A stretch of DNA of 64,000 bases from JBBITI01 sp963735055 (GTDB lineage: Bacteria > Chloroflexota > Dehalococcoidia > Dehalococcoidales > UBA2162), in the NCBI GenBank assembly GCA_963735055.1, contig CAVTJN010000019.1:521695-585694 (forward strand), read 5' to 3'. Positions within the stretch are counted from its first letter, which is position 1; every line of letters begins with the position of its first letter. A program made the translations under genes and the position numbers. A model generated the notes under the pieces. The model saw only the letters and a program-made list of their open reading frames with translations. It searched no databases and was not told the origin of the DNA. Below are positions 61,609-64,000 of the stretch, one piece after another.

Positions 61609-63387
61609 ATGCCAGCAGCGAAAGCCAAAACGTACGCGTGTCTCAACCCCGAGGGCATCGACGAACCGGTCGAGCAGTTTGCGTTGGCCCCACGCCTGGA
61701 CACCTTGGACGGGAAGACAATCCATCTCAGCATCTGTGGCGAACAGGATATCTGGCATCCACTTGAGAAACGGCTCAAGACAGACTACCCCAATGTGAAC
61801 TGGACGGTCAAAAAGAGATATCACATCGTGCCCATGCAGCTTACGGATGAAGAGCGGAAGACGACCGATGCGGTGATACTCGGCGTCTGCTGGTGACACG
61901 GCGCTGTTAATAGGCAGTTGCCTTATCTGGCAGACCTCGAGCAGGCGGGAATCCCGACCGTCCTGCTTCACTATCATGAGCAAAGAGGGAAAATTCAGAA
62001 CGATCTGAAACTCTACGGCATCCCTCATCTGAGGACGGTCGAAGCGGACCGCAAGTCTCCGGGCGGCGTTGAGGAAGCCGACAAGGTCATGCTACCTCTC
62101 ATGGAGGCACTGACCCGGCCGGCGACGCCGGCCGAGAAGAAGGGCGGCGAATGGACCGTCAAGAAGCCCCGGATTCTCTTCGAGGGCACACTCGAAGAGG
62201 CTGAGGAGTTCTACAGTCAGACCGAGAACATCCCCGGCTGCCTTGATACTCCTTTCTGCAGGTATACTGACGGCCTTCCGGTGGTCATCCCGACCGAGGA
62301 GCGCGTTCAGGCAATGCTCAAAGGCACCAGCCACCGGCCTGACGAAATCATAACCATCCAGCGGGACACTGAACTCAGCGGGGGCGACGCGGTCCGGGCA
62401 CGCGTCAAAAAGAAGAAGGGCGATCCGGTCGAGTTCCTGCCCATGTTCCGGCGGGCCACCGTGGAGCAAGTAGCTGTGAATGCCGTGATGGCGGGCTGCA
62501 GGCCCGGCCAGTTCCCCGTGGCTTTGACCATAGCCGAATCGGGCGGAGGAACCGGGGATGGCCGTGGCGGTGGTGGCGCATTCATCCTCAGCGGACCGAT
62601 GATTAAGGAAATCGGGCTTAATGTCACCAACAATATCTTCGGGCAATGCAACCCCGTCAACAAGTCCCTGGCCCGTCTTGGCAGCCTGCTCTGGCGAAAC
62701 CTGGGCGGTTACAAAGAGACCGTCACCACCATCATGACCGTAGGAAATCCGGTACTCAACGGCGGCATGATTCTGGGCGAATACGCGGAGGGCCTGCCGC
62801 CGGGATGGCCGGGCCTGAACGAGGAGTACGGGTTCAAGAAGAACGAGACAGTTCTCATGAACGTGCCGATAGGCCACAGCAACAGTTCATGGGGCATCGG
62901 ACAGGAGCACATGCCGGGGGTCTACCGCTCCCTGCAAAGGACCGGTCACGGCGCCATCGCCCGGTATCTGGGGGTCAAGGGCGTCGTCGGACCGCACAAC
63001 TACCTGGAGTTTCTGTGTAAGGATATGTGGGCTTGCCGGGAAGGCGGTTTCACCATTGGCATGCCTCCCCAGATAGCCATGGACATGTACAACTACGGAT
63101 TCAAGACCAAACAGTCGATCTACGAGTTCTTCTGGAAGAAGAGCTTCGAGCCGATGAGCAAGTACCGCCTCCGCGGCACGCCTGATTTCCGCACTAACGG
63201 CTGGCTGGGTAACGAACCCATTTCAGGCAAACCGTGGAAGGAACTGCCGGACGATTACATGGTGCCGGCGGGCGGTGATGACCCTTTCCGCAGCTTCGCC
63301 GTATTCGTCTTCAATATGGAGGAGACTCAAACGGCGCGATTCACCGGGGGGCATCACGACGCCTATTGCGTCGACGCCTGGAGATAA
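61609..63387 (+). CDS. UGSC-like selenoprotein candidate, intact, in-frame TGA at codon 96
   Basis: 592 residues with TGA 61894-61896 read as selenocysteine. N-terminal UGSC-like domain: APRLDTLDGKTIHLS, DYPNVNW, LGVCW-U-HGAVNRQLPYL, LEQAGIPTVLL. C-terminal ~400 residues: ILFEGTLEEAEEFY, YTDGLPVVIPTEERV, VNAVMAGCRPGQFPVALT, NPVLNGGMILGEYAEGLPPGW and PWKELPDDYMVPAGG. The whole length aligns with the frameshifted gene at 56260-58016, roughly half identical around the TGA on both sides, so the TGA is not a pseudogene stop. No signal peptide or membrane segment, so cytoplasmic. GGGAGCGAGGA precedes ATG 61609. Probably a redox selenoenzyme; substrate unknown. Sec synthesis genes are outside the window. 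Confidence 0.85.
61894..61926 (+). promoter_or_regulatory. Recoded TGA and candidate bacterial SECIS stem-loop (copy 2)
   Basis: TGA 61894-61896; core stem AGGC (61912-61915) with GCCT (61920-61923), loop AGTT at exactly the same distance from the TGA as in copy 1. The first pair is A-T here and G-C in copy 1, a compensatory change. Extendable to 61910/61926 with a bulged T. Confidence 0.55.
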
Positions 63388-64000
63388 GACCCGAACTCCC
63401 TTTGACCGGGAGGATGGCCCGTGGGCCATCCTCCCGGCAAGTTGGCGAACGTGTCCACGGGCCATCCTCCCGGTAAAAGGGAGTTCGGGTCCTATCTCCA
63501 GGCGTCGGCCCCATGCGCACCTTATTTTGAGTCTCCTCCATATTGAAGACGAATACGGCGAAGCTGCGGAAAGGGTCATCCACCGCCCGCAGCGGCGCGT
63601 GTAATAATTAGGCAGTTGTTTCCACGGTTTTCCTGAAATCGGTTCGGTTACCCAGCCAGCGGCCCTTGGGGAATTGAGACGTGCCGCGAAGCGGTCTTTG
63701 CTCGTCTACTCCGAAGCTCTTTTCTTCCAGAGCAACTCGTAGATCCGACTGTTTAGTCTTGAATCCGTAAGTTGTGAGTGTGTAGTGGCTCTGTGGAGAA
63801 GCATGCCAATGGTGGAGCCCGCCTCCCGGCAAGCCCACGTGTCTTGCACGGAAACTCCAGGTATTGGTGCAGTTTTGGACGCCCTTTGACCCCCAGGATA
63901 CCGACAATGACTGGCATAGTTGAGGTTTCTTTGCAGGAAACAGTCGACCCCGGCATGTGCTCCTGTCCGATGCCCCAGTGAACTGTTGCTGTGGCCTATG
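62869..64000. repeat. Large inverted duplication at the window end (probable assembly artefact)
   Basis: Bases ~62869-63422 (3' end of the second UGSC-like gene plus its downstream hairpin) reappear as an imperfect reverse complement at ~63455-64000; about 30 bases separate the arms. The reversed copy has many substitutions and indels (for example, at 63840-63900 it encodes a broken version of GVKGVVGPHNYLEFL) and no open frame. The turn falls on a 15-bp perfect hairpin (63406-63420 with 63423-63437) that may be the gene's real terminator. Best explained by a fold-back or missed-adapter read at a contig end; no gene should be called in 63388-64000. Confidence 0.85.

Noticed and set aside
63406..63437. 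Strong hairpin as a proven terminator of the second UGSC-like gene
   Set aside because: No U-tract follows, and it lies at the turning point of the artefact, so its true context is unknown.
63388..64000. Open frames on both strands in the last 600 bases
   Set aside because: They are degraded reverse copies of the preceding gene in an inverted-repeat artefact.

Overview
The window is about 60% GC and gene-dense on both strands. It looks like an uncultured anaerobic bacterium, most likely a Chloroflexota/Dehalococcoidia-type lineage. This guess rests on the gene families seen: expanded URO-D methyltransferase-like proteins, BcrA/BadF-type activases, CaiB/BaiF CoA-transferases, many SDR and MDR dehydrogenases, and UGSC-like selenoproteins. 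No rRNA or ribosomal protein gene is present to confirm it. Sigma-70 promoters (TTGACA, 17-18 bp, TATAAT) are easy to read here and helped set several gene starts.

Layout. 1-6.6 kb: end of an S9 peptidase, a truncated peptide-binding protein remnant, a URO-D protein, small unknowns, a Nudix hydrolase and a pair of BcrA/BadF-type activases. 6.7-17.4 kb: a divergent catabolic cluster (sugar-isomerase-like protein, Zn-dehydrogenases, epimerase, SDRs, EthD-like and cupin-like proteins) plus a badly broken substrate-binding lipoprotein. 17.4-22.3 kb: an SOS mutagenesis cassette (imuB, a DUF6504-like gene, dnaE2) with a perfect palindromic LexA box inside its promoter. 22.3-30 kb: UxaA-type dehydratase, a second URO-D protein, and a marR-controlled heterodimeric ABC exporter. 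30.5-49.4 kb: housekeeping genes (primary sigma factor, two tRNA-Ser, dprA, topA, xerC, M24 peptidase, PHP protein; aspS-tig-clpP; alaS-ruvX-tgt). 49.5-55.2 kb: two MoaD/ThiS-like proteins and an operon of flavoprotein, ferredoxin and two CoA-transferases. 55.3-63.4 kb: SDR, two UGSC-like paralogs, and small membrane or exported proteins.

The most interesting signal is a pair of paralogous genes (56260-58016 and 61609-63387). Each has an in-frame TGA at codon 96, inside homologous sequence that continues on both sides. The TGA is followed at identical spacing by a small stem-loop with an identical AGTT loop and one compensatory base-pair change. They are best read as selenoproteins in which a UGSC-type redox domain is fused to a large C-terminal domain of unknown function.

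Caveat on sequence quality. Many single-base frame changes interrupt otherwise clean genes, including the sigma factor and dprA. The last ~550 bases are an error-rich inverted copy of the preceding ~550. Both patterns suggest uncorrected assembly errors and a fold-back artefact at a contig end, so most of these breaks should not be read as real pseudogenes.
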